The position numbers and the translations under genes are program-made. DNA of 64,000 nucleotides from Acidobacteriota bacterium (GTDB taxonomy: Bacteria > Acidobacteriota > Terriglobia > Terriglobales > Acidobacteriaceae): the NCBI GenBank assembly GCA_021780075.1, contig JAJXZL010000050.1:35553-99552 (forward strand). The letters run 5' to 3'. The notes beneath the pieces are model-generated. The model ran no database searches and was not told the origin of the DNA. It worked only from the letters and a program-made list of their open reading frames with translations. This document shows positions 27,199 to 36,021 of the stretch, one piece after another. Numbering within the stretch: the stretch's first letter is position 1; each line of letters begins with the position of its first letter.

Positions 27199-28338
27199 AT
27201 GCGCCAATTCAATCTTTGTTTCTCTTCCCGCCTGAGCTGCATGTTGTTGGTGGGATTTCTTGTAGCCCTGCCTGGAGTGGCGTGGTCCCAGGCTGCGACT
27301 GCGCCGCTACGCGTAGGCATTGTGGGCCTGGTTCACGGGCATGTCGAGGGCTTTCTGGGGCAGTTGCCCCAGCATCACGATGTCGAACTGGTGGGCATCG
27401 CGGAGGCGGACCCCGCGCTGGTGGCCCGGTACGGGAAGAAGTACGCGCTGCCGGCGAACCTCTTCTATAAGGACACGGCGAGCCTGATCGCGGCGCAGCA
27501 CCCGCAGGCCGTGCTGGTCTATACGGCAATCGAGGACCACAGGAAGGTGATTGAGATTGCGGCGGCGGATGGGGTTTCAGTGATGGTGGAGAAGCCGTTG
27601 ACCATCTCGCTGGACGATGCTCTGGCCATTCGCAAGGTGGCGCGGGAGCACCACATTCAAGTGTTGGTGAACTATGAGACGACCTGGTATGCGAGCAATT
27701 GGGCAGCCTATGAGGAGTTGGCGGCAGGGCGGCTGGGGCCTGTGCGGCGGGTGGTGGTGCATGACGGGCACGAGGGTCCGAAGGAGATTGGGGTTCAGCC
27801 GGAGTTTCTGGGCTGGTTGACGGACCCGGCGCAGAATGGTGCGGGCGCGCTGTATGACTTTGGCTGTTATGGCGTGGACCTGATGACGTGGCTGATGCAC
27901 GGGGAGACTCCGCTGACCGTGACGGCGGTGGTGACGCACGACAAGCCGGCGATCTATCCCAAGGTGGATGATGACTCGACGATTGTGCTGACGTATCCGC
28001 ATGCGCAGGCGGTGATTATGGGTTCGTGGAACTGGCCTTTTTCGCGGAAGGATATGGAGGTCTACGGGGCTACCGGCTATGCGATTACCGTGGCCGCGGA
28101 CCATATGCGCGTGCGGCATGCGCATGATGCGAATGAGCGGCTGGTGACGCCTGCGCCGCTGACGGGGCCGGAGAATAACTCTCTAAGCTACCTTGCGGCG
28201 GTGCTGCGAGGGCAACTGAAGCCGAAGGGCGACCTGACGGCGCTGGATACGAACGTGATTGTGATGCAGATTCTGGATGCGGCGCGGGAGTCGGCGCGGA
28301 CGGGGAAGACGGTGCGGTTGACGAAGCTTGAGCAGTAG
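27199..28338 (+). CDS. Exported Gfo/Idh/MocA-family oxidoreductase
   Basis: This 379-residue NAD(P)-dependent oxidoreductase has a cleavable signal peptide (MRQFNLCFSSRLSCMLLVGF, cleavage near AWSQA). The Rossmann segment is LRVGIVGLVHGHVEGFL, the EKPLTIS motif is present, and so is the C-terminal alpha/beta sheet domain. Members act on sugars and cyclitols. Export of a nicotinamide-dependent enzyme is unusual, although glucose-fructose oxidoreductase precedents exist. ATG 27199 with AAGGAGG upstream is chosen over an in-frame start at 27130. It is convergent with an exported aldose epimerase. Confidence 0.87.
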   Translation: MRQFNLCFSSRLSCMLLVGFLVALPGVAWSQAATAPLRVGIVGLVHGHVEGFLGQLPQHHDVELVGIAEADPALVARYGKKYALPANLFYKDTASLIAAQHPQAVLVYTAIEDHRKVIEIAAADGVSVMVEKPLTISLDDALAIRKVAREHHIQVLVNYETTWYASNWAAYEELAAGRLGPVRRVVVHDGHEGPKEIGVQPEFLGWLTDPAQNGAGALYDFGCYGVDLMTWLMHGETPLTVTAVVTHDKPAIYPKVDDDSTIVLTYPHAQAVIMGSWNWPFSRKDMEVYGATGYAITVAADHMRVRHAHDANERLVTPAPLTGPENNSLSYLAAVLRGQLKPKGDLTALDTNVIVMQILDAARESARTGKTVRLTKLEQ

Positions 28339-28345
28339 GGATTGC

Positions 28346-28372
28346 GGCGGCCTGGTTTGGAATCAGGCCGCC
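28346..28372. terminator. Hairpin between convergent genes
   Basis: GGCGGCCTG (28346-28354) and CAGGCCGCC (28364-28372) form a perfect 9-bp GC-rich stem with a nine-base loop. It sits in the 47-bp gap between the oxidoreductase and aldose epimerase stops. No T-run follows, so it is a likely but U-tract-less bidirectional stop. Confidence 0.5.
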
Positions 28373-28385
28373 GAGCTGGGACGAT

Positions 28386-29558
28386 TTACGGGACGAAGAC
28401 GCGCAGGCGGACGTTCCATTTGGTGCTCTGTCCGGGCTGGAGCGTGACCATGCCGGTGTCCATCTTGCCCCACTCCTTACCGAAGGGGTCGGCGAAATTG
28501 AACTGATCTTCGATGGCGACGAACTGCATGGCTGGCGGAGCGTACATCTGGATGGTCTTGATCTCTGGGGAGAGGCCCTGAATCTTGACGCCGTAGTGCG
28601 CGGCGGGGTCAATCACCTTGATGGTGACGGCACCGTTTTTCCAGTCAAGCTTGCTCCAGTTGTCGTCATAGAAGTTTTTGGCGAGTGACACGCCCCCCGT
28701 GGCGCGGAGATCGTATTGCCCCGAGACGGGCAGAAGCTTGCCGGTGGGGAAGACGTTGTCGTAGTTGTCGACCTGGGCCAGCTCGGAGCCTGGAATCTGG
28801 ATGCGCACCTGCGTGCGATCGCCGGAGGGCAGGTTGAAGTAAGGGTGCCAGCCGATGGCGATGGGCTCGGCGTGCTGGCCGACGTTGCGGGCGACGATGC
28901 TGGCATCGACGGCGTCGGCGGTGAGAGTGATGGTGAAGTCAAGATCAGTCTTCGAGAACCAGTGGCCGCCGAAGTCGCCGGCGTGGATGACGCCGGTGAC
29001 CTGCTGACCGCCGGGGACGTTCTTGACGCGCACGTCCTCTGTTTTGGCCTTGAGGATGAGGCCGTGCATGGCGTGGCGCTCGGCGGCGGGGTTCTTTCCG
29101 ATGTTGTTGGCGGGGAGGGTGATGGTGTGACCCTGCCATGCGGTGGTGAGGGTTTTGCCGTCGGCAGAGAGCTTGCCGCGAATGCGGTTGGGATAAGGAA
29201 CGAGGAAGGCCGCGCCGAGCCGGTAGCCAAGGTCGCCGAATGCGTTATCTTTGACATCGAGCATCTGTTTTGCTTCGGAGAGGTTGGGCGAGGCGAGCAC
29301 GTTGACGCTGCCCTTGCCGGGGAAGTTGGCGGTGATCTGGATCAGTTCCATGCCGCGACCGGGAGCGAGGGTGATGCTGGTGAACTCGGGCTTGGTTTTG
29401 TTGGTGACGGCGCGGGTGAGCGTCACGAGCTTCTCGCCGCCGATTTCGGTGACGGCCTGGGCGTGGCTGGGCATGCTGGCGGCACCGGCAAGGAAAACCG
29501 GCAGGGCAGTCAGAAGAGCGGCGGGGAGAGCGGCAAGAGTACGCAACAGAGGCTTCAT
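28386..29558 (-). CDS. Exported aldose 1-epimerase (galactose mutarotase)
   Basis: This 390-residue protein has a signal peptide (cleavage near SHAQA). Mutarotase motifs include NRIRGKL, the substrate-binding AMHGL (His) and IGWHPYFNLP (second catalytic His region), with a late Glu in the AIEDQFNF neighbourhood. The enzyme interconverts sugar anomers, here outside the cytoplasm. Neighbouring exported sugar-acting genes suggest use of extracellular saccharides. The start is ATG 29558. Confidence 0.88.
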   Translation of the reverse strand: MKPLLRTLAALPAALLTALPVFLAGAASMPSHAQAVTEIGGEKLVTLTRAVTNKTKPEFTSITLAPGRGMELIQITANFPGKGSVNVLASPNLSEAKQMLDVKDNAFGDLGYRLGAAFLVPYPNRIRGKLSADGKTLTTAWQGHTITLPANNIGKNPAAERHAMHGLILKAKTEDVRVKNVPGGQQVTGVIHAGDFGGHWFSKTDLDFTITLTADAVDASIVARNVGQHAEPIAIGWHPYFNLPSGDRTQVRIQIPGSELAQVDNYDNVFPTGKLLPVSGQYDLRATGGVSLAKNFYDDNWSKLDWKNGAVTIKVIDPAAHYGVKIQGLSPEIKTIQMYAPPAMQFVAIEDQFNFADPFGKEWGKMDTGMVTLQPGQSTKWNVRLRVFVP

Positions 29559-30005
29559 CTCAATCCATTCCTGAGGATACGTCTGGATTTTCCGGCGCCA
29601 GGCGGCATTTGCGGCTTGTGAAAGCGTATTCCGGAAGCGGCTCTCATTCTACGCCAACCGGCGGGCAGTGTAGCGGAGTTTTGCAGTATGTAAAGAGCAT
29701 CCAGTGGGGATTGGAGGCGGCGGGCGGGTTGGGAAACAGAGAAAATGCGGCAATGCGCTGCGCCGGTATTGCGGATGTTCTTGCTTTTGTCGTTGCCGTT
29801 GCTTCTTAGGCTGCGATGGTCTGCCGGACGGATGCCTTCGACGCTTCACGGCTCGGCTCCGCGCGGCTGGTTATCGTGTCAAGGCTTCAAACCTCACCAT
29901 CGGCTTCCGCTGCAGGTCGCACAGACTAATCCACGCATCGCGCAGAGAGGCGGTCACTCCTTCATGACGAGCCATCAAGAGCATCAGCATCAGTGCGTCG
30001 CTGTT
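29559..30005. other. Intergenic region between aldose epimerase and epimerase/dehydratase genes
   Basis: This is 447 bp without a confident gene. On the minus strand a 34-codon frame (29975 to 29871, MARHEGVTASLRDAWISLCD...) is in the same frame as, and just downstream of, the TAG of the epimerase/dehydratase gene. It could be a small ORF or a decayed C-terminal extension. Nothing else is recognisable. Confidence 0.4.
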
Positions 30006-31037
30006 CTACCGTGCAAAATCCTCCGGCTTGTCCCGTTGCCAGTCACGCAGGGCCTCGTCCAGGCTGTATTGCCATGTGTAGCCCATCTCGTGCAGGGTAT
30101 GCGGGGCAATGTACGTTGAGCGCAACAGCTTGCGTACCCGCACCGGGCTCACCGCTTGCCGAATCCCAAAGGTCCGTGCGACCACGTCAATCAGGTATGA
30201 GGCACCCAGCAGCAGCCAGCGCGGAACCGACACCGGCTTGCGCGTGATGCCCGCAACGCGCCGAATCGCATCCACGTACTCCTCCAGCGTGGGCGGAGGA
30301 TCCATCCCGAAGTTCAGCAGCATCACTGCCTCGCCGGTGCGGTCCTGATGCTCCAGTGCGAAATCGATTACGCGGCACAACTCCTTTACATAGCCGCCCG
30401 CCTTGCGCGTCTGCCAGTTGCCCGTGTAGGCAAAGTAGCCCTTGACAAGGCTGCGCACCAGCCGCGTCACGTTTCCTCCCTCGCCCGCGCCAAACACCAC
30501 GCCCGGCCGCAGAATCAGCAGCTTCCGTTCCGGCCCGGCCTTCTGCCATGCGCGATGCATCGCCTCCGCTTGCAGCTTTGATTTGCCATACGGTGTCTCC
30601 GGCGCGGCCTCGGAGCGCTCGTCCTTGCGCTCTTCCGAGGGACCATAGGGCGCGATGCTGCTGGTGAAAACTATCCTGTGGCACTTCACGGCCGAGGCGT
30701 ACGCGCAGACATTCTCTGCTCCGCGAAGATTGGTCTCAAAGTATTCCGCGGCCGTGTGTCCGGGCTCGCGGTGAATGGCAGCGAGATTGACGACCAGATC
30801 GGCGCTGCCCGGCAACTGCGCCTCCCGTGCCGGTTCGCGCACATCCCAGCGGATGAACTCCACTGTGCCCGTGCGCAAGCCTTCCTGCAGCCGCGCCGTC
30901 CACGGTTCATCCCGCGGCGGAACGATGTCGGCCAGAACGATTTTTCGCGCTGCTCGCCGCTCAAGCAGATTTTGCGTCAGATGCGTTCCTATGAACCCTG
31001 TCCCGCCAAAAAGAACGACCGTTTCCGCTGTCTTCAT
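30006..31037 (-). CDS. NAD-dependent epimerase/dehydratase (SDR)
   Basis: This 343-residue extended short-chain dehydrogenase has an N-terminal nucleotide-binding GGTGFIGTHL (residues 11-20), DLVVNLAA and FTSSIAPYG. The catalytic pair is YGKSK (Tyr-x-x-x-Lys). A substrate-binding C terminus carries a hydrophobic segment (WLLLGASYLIDVVA). It overlaps the upstream glycosyltransferase by four bases (ATGA-type coupling), so the pair probably acts together on a nucleotide sugar for surface polysaccharide. The precise sugar is unknown. Confidence 0.85.
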   Translation of the reverse strand: MKTAETVVLFGGTGFIGTHLTQNLLERRAARKIVLADIVPPRDEPWTARLQEGLRTGTVEFIRWDVREPAREAQLPGSADLVVNLAAIHREPGHTAAEYFETNLRGAENVCAYASAVKCHRIVFTSSIAPYGPSEERKDERSEAAPETPYGKSKLQAEAMHRAWQKAGPERKLLILRPGVVFGAGEGGNVTRLVRSLVKGYFAYTGNWQTRKAGGYVKELCRVIDFALEHQDRTGEAVMLLNFGMDPPPTLEEYVDAIRRVAGITRKPVSVPRWLLLGASYLIDVVARTFGIRQAVSPVRVRKLLRSTYIAPHTLHEMGYTWQYSLDEALRDWQRDKPEDFAR

Positions 31038-32341
31038 AGCTTCCAGTGCAAGTCCTTCGGCGTCTTACGTGTTCGGGGAGTCCACGAGGCAGACCGGGAA
31101 ACGGCGCGCGCGGGCTGCCTTGTTCCTGTTCTTTGCTCCGCGCCTTCTGCAAAAACGCGCAGAAATTGGTCCGCAATCATCTCGATGGCAAAGGTCTGCT
31201 CCGCATACCTTCGCGCGGCGCTTCCAAACTGCGCGCACAGCGCGGGGTCGGCCAGCAATTGCATCGCAGCCTCTATCATGGGCTCCGCGCCATCCGGCGA
31301 AACCACGATGCCCGCCTTGGCCCGCGCCACCACCCGCGCCGCCTCATTCTCCTCGGGAGCGGCGATGATGATCGGCCGTCCTGCGCACAGATAGGCAAAC
31401 GTCTTCGAGGGCACCGCAAAATTTCCCGCTTCCGCATCCAGCAGCGCAATCAGCACGTCTGCCGCGCCCAGCACTTCTGGCACGCGCTCGTACGCTTGAT
31501 ACGGAAGCAGTGTGAGCACATCCGGACTCACTTCCTCTTTGTGTTCCGCCAGCCAGTCCGCACCTGCGCCTTCGGCCACCACGACCAGCCGCGCATCGCC
31601 GCGTGCTTCCATCTTCTTCGCCAGGGCCAGCAGCAGTTCCGGCCTGTGCTTCATTCCCAACGTGCCGGAGTACACAAAACAGAAACGGTTTGCTACGCCC
31701 ATTTCCCGCGCCCAGGCATTGTCCTTCGGCGTCGGCACAATCTCCTTCATCGGCGCCCAGTTGGAAATCACCGAAACGCGCGGTCCTGCAATGCCCCACC
31801 GAGCCAGCTGCTCTGCAAAGGCCGGCGCGATGCACACAATCGCATCGGACTTCCTCAGCAAATTCTTCTCGACACGCTCGTAATACCAGCCCGCAATCCC
31901 CGCAAGCAGCGGAGCCTTCCTGCGCAGCACAAACCGCACTGCCGTGCTGTACACATCCTGAAGCCAGAACACGAAGCATGCATTTGCATGGCGCGTTGCG
32001 TTCTGCAGAATACGCTGGCCGTCCAGCGGCATGTTTGCCGAAATCACCACATCCGGGCCAAAACTCATTGCCTCAGCGGCCACCGCATGGCCGTAGTCCA
32101 TATCGGCTGCGCGCCTGCTCAACAGTCCGTGCTTGGCGAATGCGCGCCGAATGTGGAGTCCCTTGATGGTCAGCGTGGAAAGATTATCGGCAGCCGAGAT
32201 CGAGCCCTTGGGAGTGCTCGTGTTATCGGCGAAATAGGTATGCAGAACCGTGTGCCCGCACCGCGCCAGTTCCCGGCTTAGTTCCATGCCGAAAGGATGA
32301 CCGCAGAACTCGTTCACCAGAATGCGCACCGTTGACCTCAA
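31034..32341 (-). CDS. Glycosyltransferase family 4 (WbuB/WcaI-like)
   Basis: This 435-residue GT-B glycosyltransferase has an N-terminal acceptor domain (LVNEFCGHPFGMELSRELAR). Its donor domain has FVYSGTLGMKHRPELLL, LLPYQAYERVPEVLGAADVL and a PSKTFAYLCAGRPII motif typical of GT4. It probably adds a sugar in O-antigen or exopolysaccharide assembly at the cytoplasmic face. The start is TTG 32341, with GTG four codons later as an alternative. It is translationally coupled to the epimerase/dehydratase. The C terminus is Arg/Thr-rich. Confidence 0.87.
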   Translation of the reverse strand: MRSTVRILVNEFCGHPFGMELSRELARCGHTVLHTYFADNTSTPKGSISAADNLSTLTIKGLHIRRAFAKHGLLSRRAADMDYGHAVAAEAMSFGPDVVISANMPLDGQRILQNATRHANACFVFWLQDVYSTAVRFVLRRKAPLLAGIAGWYYERVEKNLLRKSDAIVCIAPAFAEQLARWGIAGPRVSVISNWAPMKEIVPTPKDNAWAREMGVANRFCFVYSGTLGMKHRPELLLALAKKMEARGDARLVVVAEGAGADWLAEHKEEVSPDVLTLLPYQAYERVPEVLGAADVLIALLDAEAGNFAVPSKTFAYLCAGRPIIIAAPEENEAARVVARAKAGIVVSPDGAEPMIEAAMQLLADPALCAQFGSAARRYAEQTFAIEMIADQFLRVFAEGAEQRTGTRQPARAVSRSASWTPRTRKTPKDLHWKL

Positions 32342-32384
32342 CCAATCGCACGCCGCACGATCCGTAACCGCAGCGTACGAATCC

Positions 32385-33128
32385 CTACTGCCCCAGAACC
32401 GCCCGCTGCGCCGCGAAGATTGACTTCAGCCCCGCCTCAGCGAGATCGATAAGCTCGTTCAGCTGCGTGCGGGAAAAGCTACCCTTCTCCGCTGTGGCCT
32501 GCGTCTCTACCAACCCGCCGTCGGCGGTCATCACCACGTTCATGTCCACCTCGGCCTGCGAATCTTCCTCATAGCAGAGGTCGAGCAGCGGAGTGCCGTC
32601 CAGAATTCCCACTGACGTGGCGGCCACGAGTTGCTTCATCGGCGACTGCTTGAGCGTACCCGCTGCAACGAGCGCATTCAGCGCCAGGGCCAGCGCCAGC
32701 GCCGCCCCCGTAATCGCCGCCGTGCGCGTGCCGCCGTCGGCCTGAATCACATCGCAGTCCAGAATGACGGTTCGTTCGCCCAGCGCCTGCATGTCCACCA
32801 CCGAACGGAGGCTCCGGCCGATCAGGCGCTGAATCTCATGCGTGCGTCCGCCGATCTTGCCGCGCTCGCTCTCGCGCGGCGTGCGGGTGACAGTGGAGCG
32901 CGGCAGCATCGCATATTCCGCCGTGACCCAGCCGCGGCCCGAGTGGCGCAGCCACCCCGGCACCCCCTGCTCAATGGTGGCGTTGGCCAGCACCCTTGTA
33001 TTGCCCAGCGAAACCAGCACCGAGCCTTCGGCGGTCTGCACAAAGCCGGGCGAGAAAGAGAGCGGGCGCAACTCAGAAGGCGTCCGTCCGCCTGGTCGAA
33101 AGAAAGGCGTTAAGCCATCGTCATTCAT
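32385..33128 (-). CDS. rph: Ribonuclease PH
   Basis: This 247-residue phosphorolytic 3'-5' exoribonuclease trims tRNA precursors. It has [20 protein letters not shown], the [20 protein letters not shown] active-site region and [19 protein letters not shown], all diagnostic of Rph. Length and ends match the family. ATG 33128 starts [15 protein letters not shown]. It is divergent from the signalling operon. Confidence 0.95.
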   Translation of the reverse strand: MNDDGLTPFFRPGGRTPSELRPLSFSPGFVQTAEGSVLVSLGNTRVLANATIEQGVPGWLRHSGRGWVTAEYAMLPRSTVTRTPRESERGKIGGRTHEIQRLIGRSLRSVVDMQALGERTVILDCDVIQADGGTRTAAITGAALALALALNALVAAGTLKQSPMKQLVAATSVGILDGTPLLDLCYEEDSQAEVDMNVVMTADGGLVETQATAEKGSFSRTQLNELIDLAEAGLKSIFAAQRAVLGQ

Positions 33129-33181
33129 AGAGGGATTGTACGGGATGCGCGGAGCTGCTGGTGTTCCGCTACGGAAATGGT

Positions 33182-33298
33182 CCCAGTTTCAGAATGGGAA
33201 TCGGCCCGTACAGACCCATAAGGGGAATATCGGCATAACTTATTGGGAATCAGCGCGATACAGGCACTACAGCGGCTGGCCATTCCCATTTTGAAATG
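33182..33298. promoter_or_regulatory. Paired inverted-repeat sites upstream of the kinase operon
   Basis: TCCCAGTTTCAGAATGGGA (33182-33200) is an imperfect dyad. A related half-copy, ATTCCCATTTTGAAATG (33282-33298), lies in the opposite orientation about 97 bp away. They are roughly 90-200 bp upstream of the candidate sigma-54 element at 33385, the usual distance for enhancer sites. The rest of the 33129-33480 gap shows nothing else. Confidence 0.4.
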
Positions 33299-33384
33299 CG
33301 GCATCGAGATGCGCCCCGCGCAAAGTTGTACTAGAGCGACGCTAAACGTTTGTATTTGAGCTACTTAATTAAACTGTCCGGATT

Positions 33385-33400
33385 TGGCACGCCGCGTGTA
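33385..33400 (+). promoter_or_regulatory. Possible sigma-54 (-24/-12) promoter of the kinase operon
   Basis: TTGGCACGCCGCGTGTA (33384-33400) has the -24 element TGGCACG with correct spacing to the -12 position, which reads GTGTA instead of TTGCA. The invariant -12 GC is therefore GT. It is a near match only, about 80 bp before the kinase start. Confidence 0.25.
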
Positions 33401-33480
33401 AGAGAAAGAGACAAATCCCAGGCGCAGATTGAGCAATGGGGAGCGCCCGGGCCCAGAAACCTGCAATGAAAGGTAGTGGA

Positions 33481-34377
33481 ATGCCGCAGATTGACCAGAC
33501 CGTGGAGCGGAACACGACGGATCGGATGCGTTTGGAGGCGGTGGTGGAAACCCTCGCCAGCCTGCGCGAGGGGGGCGAGAGTCTCGCGGAAGTGGTCCAT
33601 GACGCCCGCAATATGCTGGCGGCCCTGGGGCTTTACTGCGATTTGCTGGAAGAACCGGGGGTGCTGGCAGCGCCGTTTCAGCATTACGGAATCGAGTTGC
33701 GGCTGGTGGCCTCTGCCAGCCGGAGGCTTGTGCACAAGCTCACAGCCCTGAACGGACACGGGCATGCTGAATCGCGTACTGCGGATAGCGCTGCGGGCGA
33801 TGCAGATGCCCCGCTGTGGGCTGAGTCGGTTTGCAAGCCGCAGCCACCGTTGCAGCACTGGGAACTGCCCCCTTCATCGCCCATCGAAAATTTAGCCGCG
33901 GAGCTGCTGGCCAGCCAGAATTTGCTGGCCGCGCTTGCCGGGCCCGCGATCAGACTGACCGTTGACACCTCAGGCGGAGCACGGCCAGTGCGCATGGCCG
34001 GCGAGGATCTGACTCGGATTCTCGTCAACGTAGTGAAAAATGCCGCAGAGGCGATGACCGGCGGCGGCAGCATCCGCCTGAGCCTGCGCGAGAGCCCCAC
34101 CAAACCGGGAGCCACGCGGTGGGTGACGCTGACCATTGAAGACAACGGCCCCGGACTTCCTCAGACAGCGATTGAGAAAGTCTTCCTGCCGGGCTTTACG
34201 ACCCGGCCAAAGGTCTCCACTGTGCGCGGCCGTCGGGCAGGGCTGGGCGCGCAGCGCGGGCTGGGGCTTTCCATCACACGCGCCATCGTGCAAGCTGCCG
34301 GCGGACGGATTCGCGCCGCCAACCGTGACCCATCAGGCGCCTGCTTTCAGATTGATCTTCCGGCCAGAAGCCGCTGA
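33481..34377 (+). CDS. Soluble sensor histidine kinase (NtrB-like)
   Basis: This 298-residue kinase has no membrane segment or recognisable sensor domain. The H-box is EVVHDARNMLAALGLYCDLL, N-box NVVKNAAEAM, G1 DNGPGLP and G2 GLGLSIT, so it should bind ATP and autophosphorylate. ATG 33481 (MPQIDQTVERN) has AAAGGTAGTGGA upstream; in-frame ATGs at 33436 and 33466 are weaker. The regulator gene follows 58 bp later. A partner is therefore expected, yet that regulator lacks a phosphoacceptor Asp. Confidence 0.85.
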   Translation: MPQIDQTVERNTTDRMRLEAVVETLASLREGGESLAEVVHDARNMLAALGLYCDLLEEPGVLAAPFQHYGIELRLVASASRRLVHKLTALNGHGHAESRTADSAAGDADAPLWAESVCKPQPPLQHWELPPSSPIENLAAELLASQNLLAALAGPAIRLTVDTSGGARPVRMAGEDLTRILVNVVKNAAEAMTGGGSIRLSLRESPTKPGATRWVTLTIEDNGPGLPQTAIEKVFLPGFTTRPKVSTVRGRRAGLGAQRGLGLSITRAIVQAAGGRIRAANRDPSGACFQIDLPARSR

Positions 34378-34435
34378 GGCGAAAACGGAAACGGCCGCAA
34401 CCCCACCTTACCCAATCCCACGCGAGGCGAATACA

Positions 34436-35893
34436 ATGCTCGAAACTGTTCTTTCATCAAGGGCCATGGAATTCATCCCCCAGGTAACAGAGCCGGCGGC
34501 GAAGCTTTATCTTCTGGTTGTGGACGCGGATCCGGCGGCGCGGTCGGCCTGTTCGGAGATTGCGGCCAGCCTGGGCTACGCCGTGGAAAGCACGGGCGAC
34601 ATGGGCCAGGCACGCGATATGCTGCACGGCCATGTAGCCGACATCCTGCTGGTGAACATGCCTTACGGCAGCAACCAGGGTCTTGAACTGGTCTCCGAGG
34701 TCAAGCTGCTCTACCCCGAAATGTCGGTTATCGTCATGACGGCCTCCGGTACCGTGAATGCAGCCGTGGAGGCGATGCGCCGCGGGGCTTCCGACTATCT
34801 CTCCAAGCCCTTTGCCGTCGATGAGCTTTCGACGGTACTAGAGCGCGCGGCTGCGAGCCACATGACGGACACCGCGAGCCGCCAGCTTCGTGAGCGCCTG
34901 CGCGTCTCGCAAGGCCTGGGCGCGATGATCGGGCATTCGTCCGAGATGGAAAAGCTTTACAGGATTCTCTCCAAGGTGGCGCAAAGCTCGCATCCGGTGC
35001 TGATTCTGGGCGAGAGCGGCACGGGCAAGGAACTGGTGGCGCGCACCATTCACGCCTACGGCCCCAACGCTCAAAAGCCCTTTCTGCCCGTGGATTGCGG
35101 CTCGCTGGTGCCCACGCTGATTGAGAGCGAACTGTTCGGCTACGTCAAGGGAGCCTTCACAGGCGCCAACCGCTCCAAGGACGGACTGCTGGTGTCGGCC
35201 GAGGGCGGAACGGCTTTTCTGGATGAGGTGGGCGAGCTTTCGCTGGACCTGCAGGCCAAGCTGCTGCGGGCCCTGCAGGAGCGCGAAGTGCGGCCTGTGG
35301 GCGCCAACCATCGCGTGCCCATCAAGGCGCGTATTGTGGCGGCCACCAACCGCGATCTGGCGGCGATGGTGGAAAAGGGCACCTTTCGCAAGGATCTGTT
35401 TTACCGGCTCAACGTGGTGAACTTGCGGCTTCCGTCGCTGCGTAATCGCCGCGAGGACATCCCGCCTTTGGCAGCGCACTTTCTTGACCGCATCAGCCGT
35501 GAGCGCGGCATCAAGTTCACGCTGAGTGACGAGGCCCTGCGCACAATGATGCGCTACGACTGGCCGGGCAATGTGCGCGAGCTGGAAAACGCTGTGCAGC
35601 GTGCCTGCGCGCTTTCCTCGGGCCCGGTGCTGCACCTGGGCGACCTGCCAACGCAGTTGCAGCAGCATGGTCTGGAAGCGCATCGCGCAGCAGCCCTTGG
35701 CGCAGCAGGCAACACTGGCGAAGCGCCGCGGGTAAGGCCTCTTGTCGAACTGGAGCGCGAGGCCATTCTGAACGCCATCCGCGCGCTGAACGGCGACAAG
35801 ATACAGGCCGCAAAGCTGCTGGGCATCGGCAAAACCACTCTCTACCGCAAGCTCAAGGAGTTTGGCATCTCCGACCCGCTCCCGGATGAGTAG
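34436..35893 (+). CDS. Sigma-54-dependent NtrC-type activator with degenerate receiver domain
   Basis: This 485-residue protein has a receiver-like domain (about residues 20-140) followed by a AAA+ domain. The AAA+ part has Walker A GESGTGKE, GAFTGA, GGTAFLDEVGEL and the arginine-finger region. A Fis-type helix-turn-helix (DKIQAAKLLGIGKTTLYRKL) ends the protein. GAFTGA implies contact with sigma-54 RNA polymerase. In the receiver the usual LLD phosphoacceptor position is Asn (ADILLVNMP), and the acidic pair reads VVDADP, so one Asp is Ala. Phosphorylation is thus unlikely. ATG 34436 has GAGG eight bases upstream. Confidence 0.9.
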   Translation: MLETVLSSRAMEFIPQVTEPAAKLYLLVVDADPAARSACSEIAASLGYAVESTGDMGQARDMLHGHVADILLVNMPYGSNQGLELVSEVKLLYPEMSVIVMTASGTVNAAVEAMRRGASDYLSKPFAVDELSTVLERAAASHMTDTASRQLRERLRVSQGLGAMIGHSSEMEKLYRILSKVAQSSHPVLILGESGTGKELVARTIHAYGPNAQKPFLPVDCGSLVPTLIESELFGYVKGAFTGANRSKDGLLVSAEGGTAFLDEVGELSLDLQAKLLRALQEREVRPVGANHRVPIKARIVAATNRDLAAMVEKGTFRKDLFYRLNVVNLRLPSLRNRREDIPPLAAHFLDRISRERGIKFTLSDEALRTMMRYDWPGNVRELENAVQRACALSSGPVLHLGDLPTQLQQHGLEAHRAAALGAAGNTGEAPRVRPLVELEREAILNAIRALNGDKIQAAKLLGIGKTTLYRKLKEFGISDPLPDE

Positions 35894-36021
35894 GGCAGCT
35901 TTGCTGCCGACGCCCAGCAGCTTTGCGGCAACTTTGTGGCGCCGCGCAAAAACCAGTGCTCTCGACAAGCATGCAGACAAGTCCCGCGGCTGAAAGGCCT
36001 GGGCAACGCAAGAGGTTCTGA

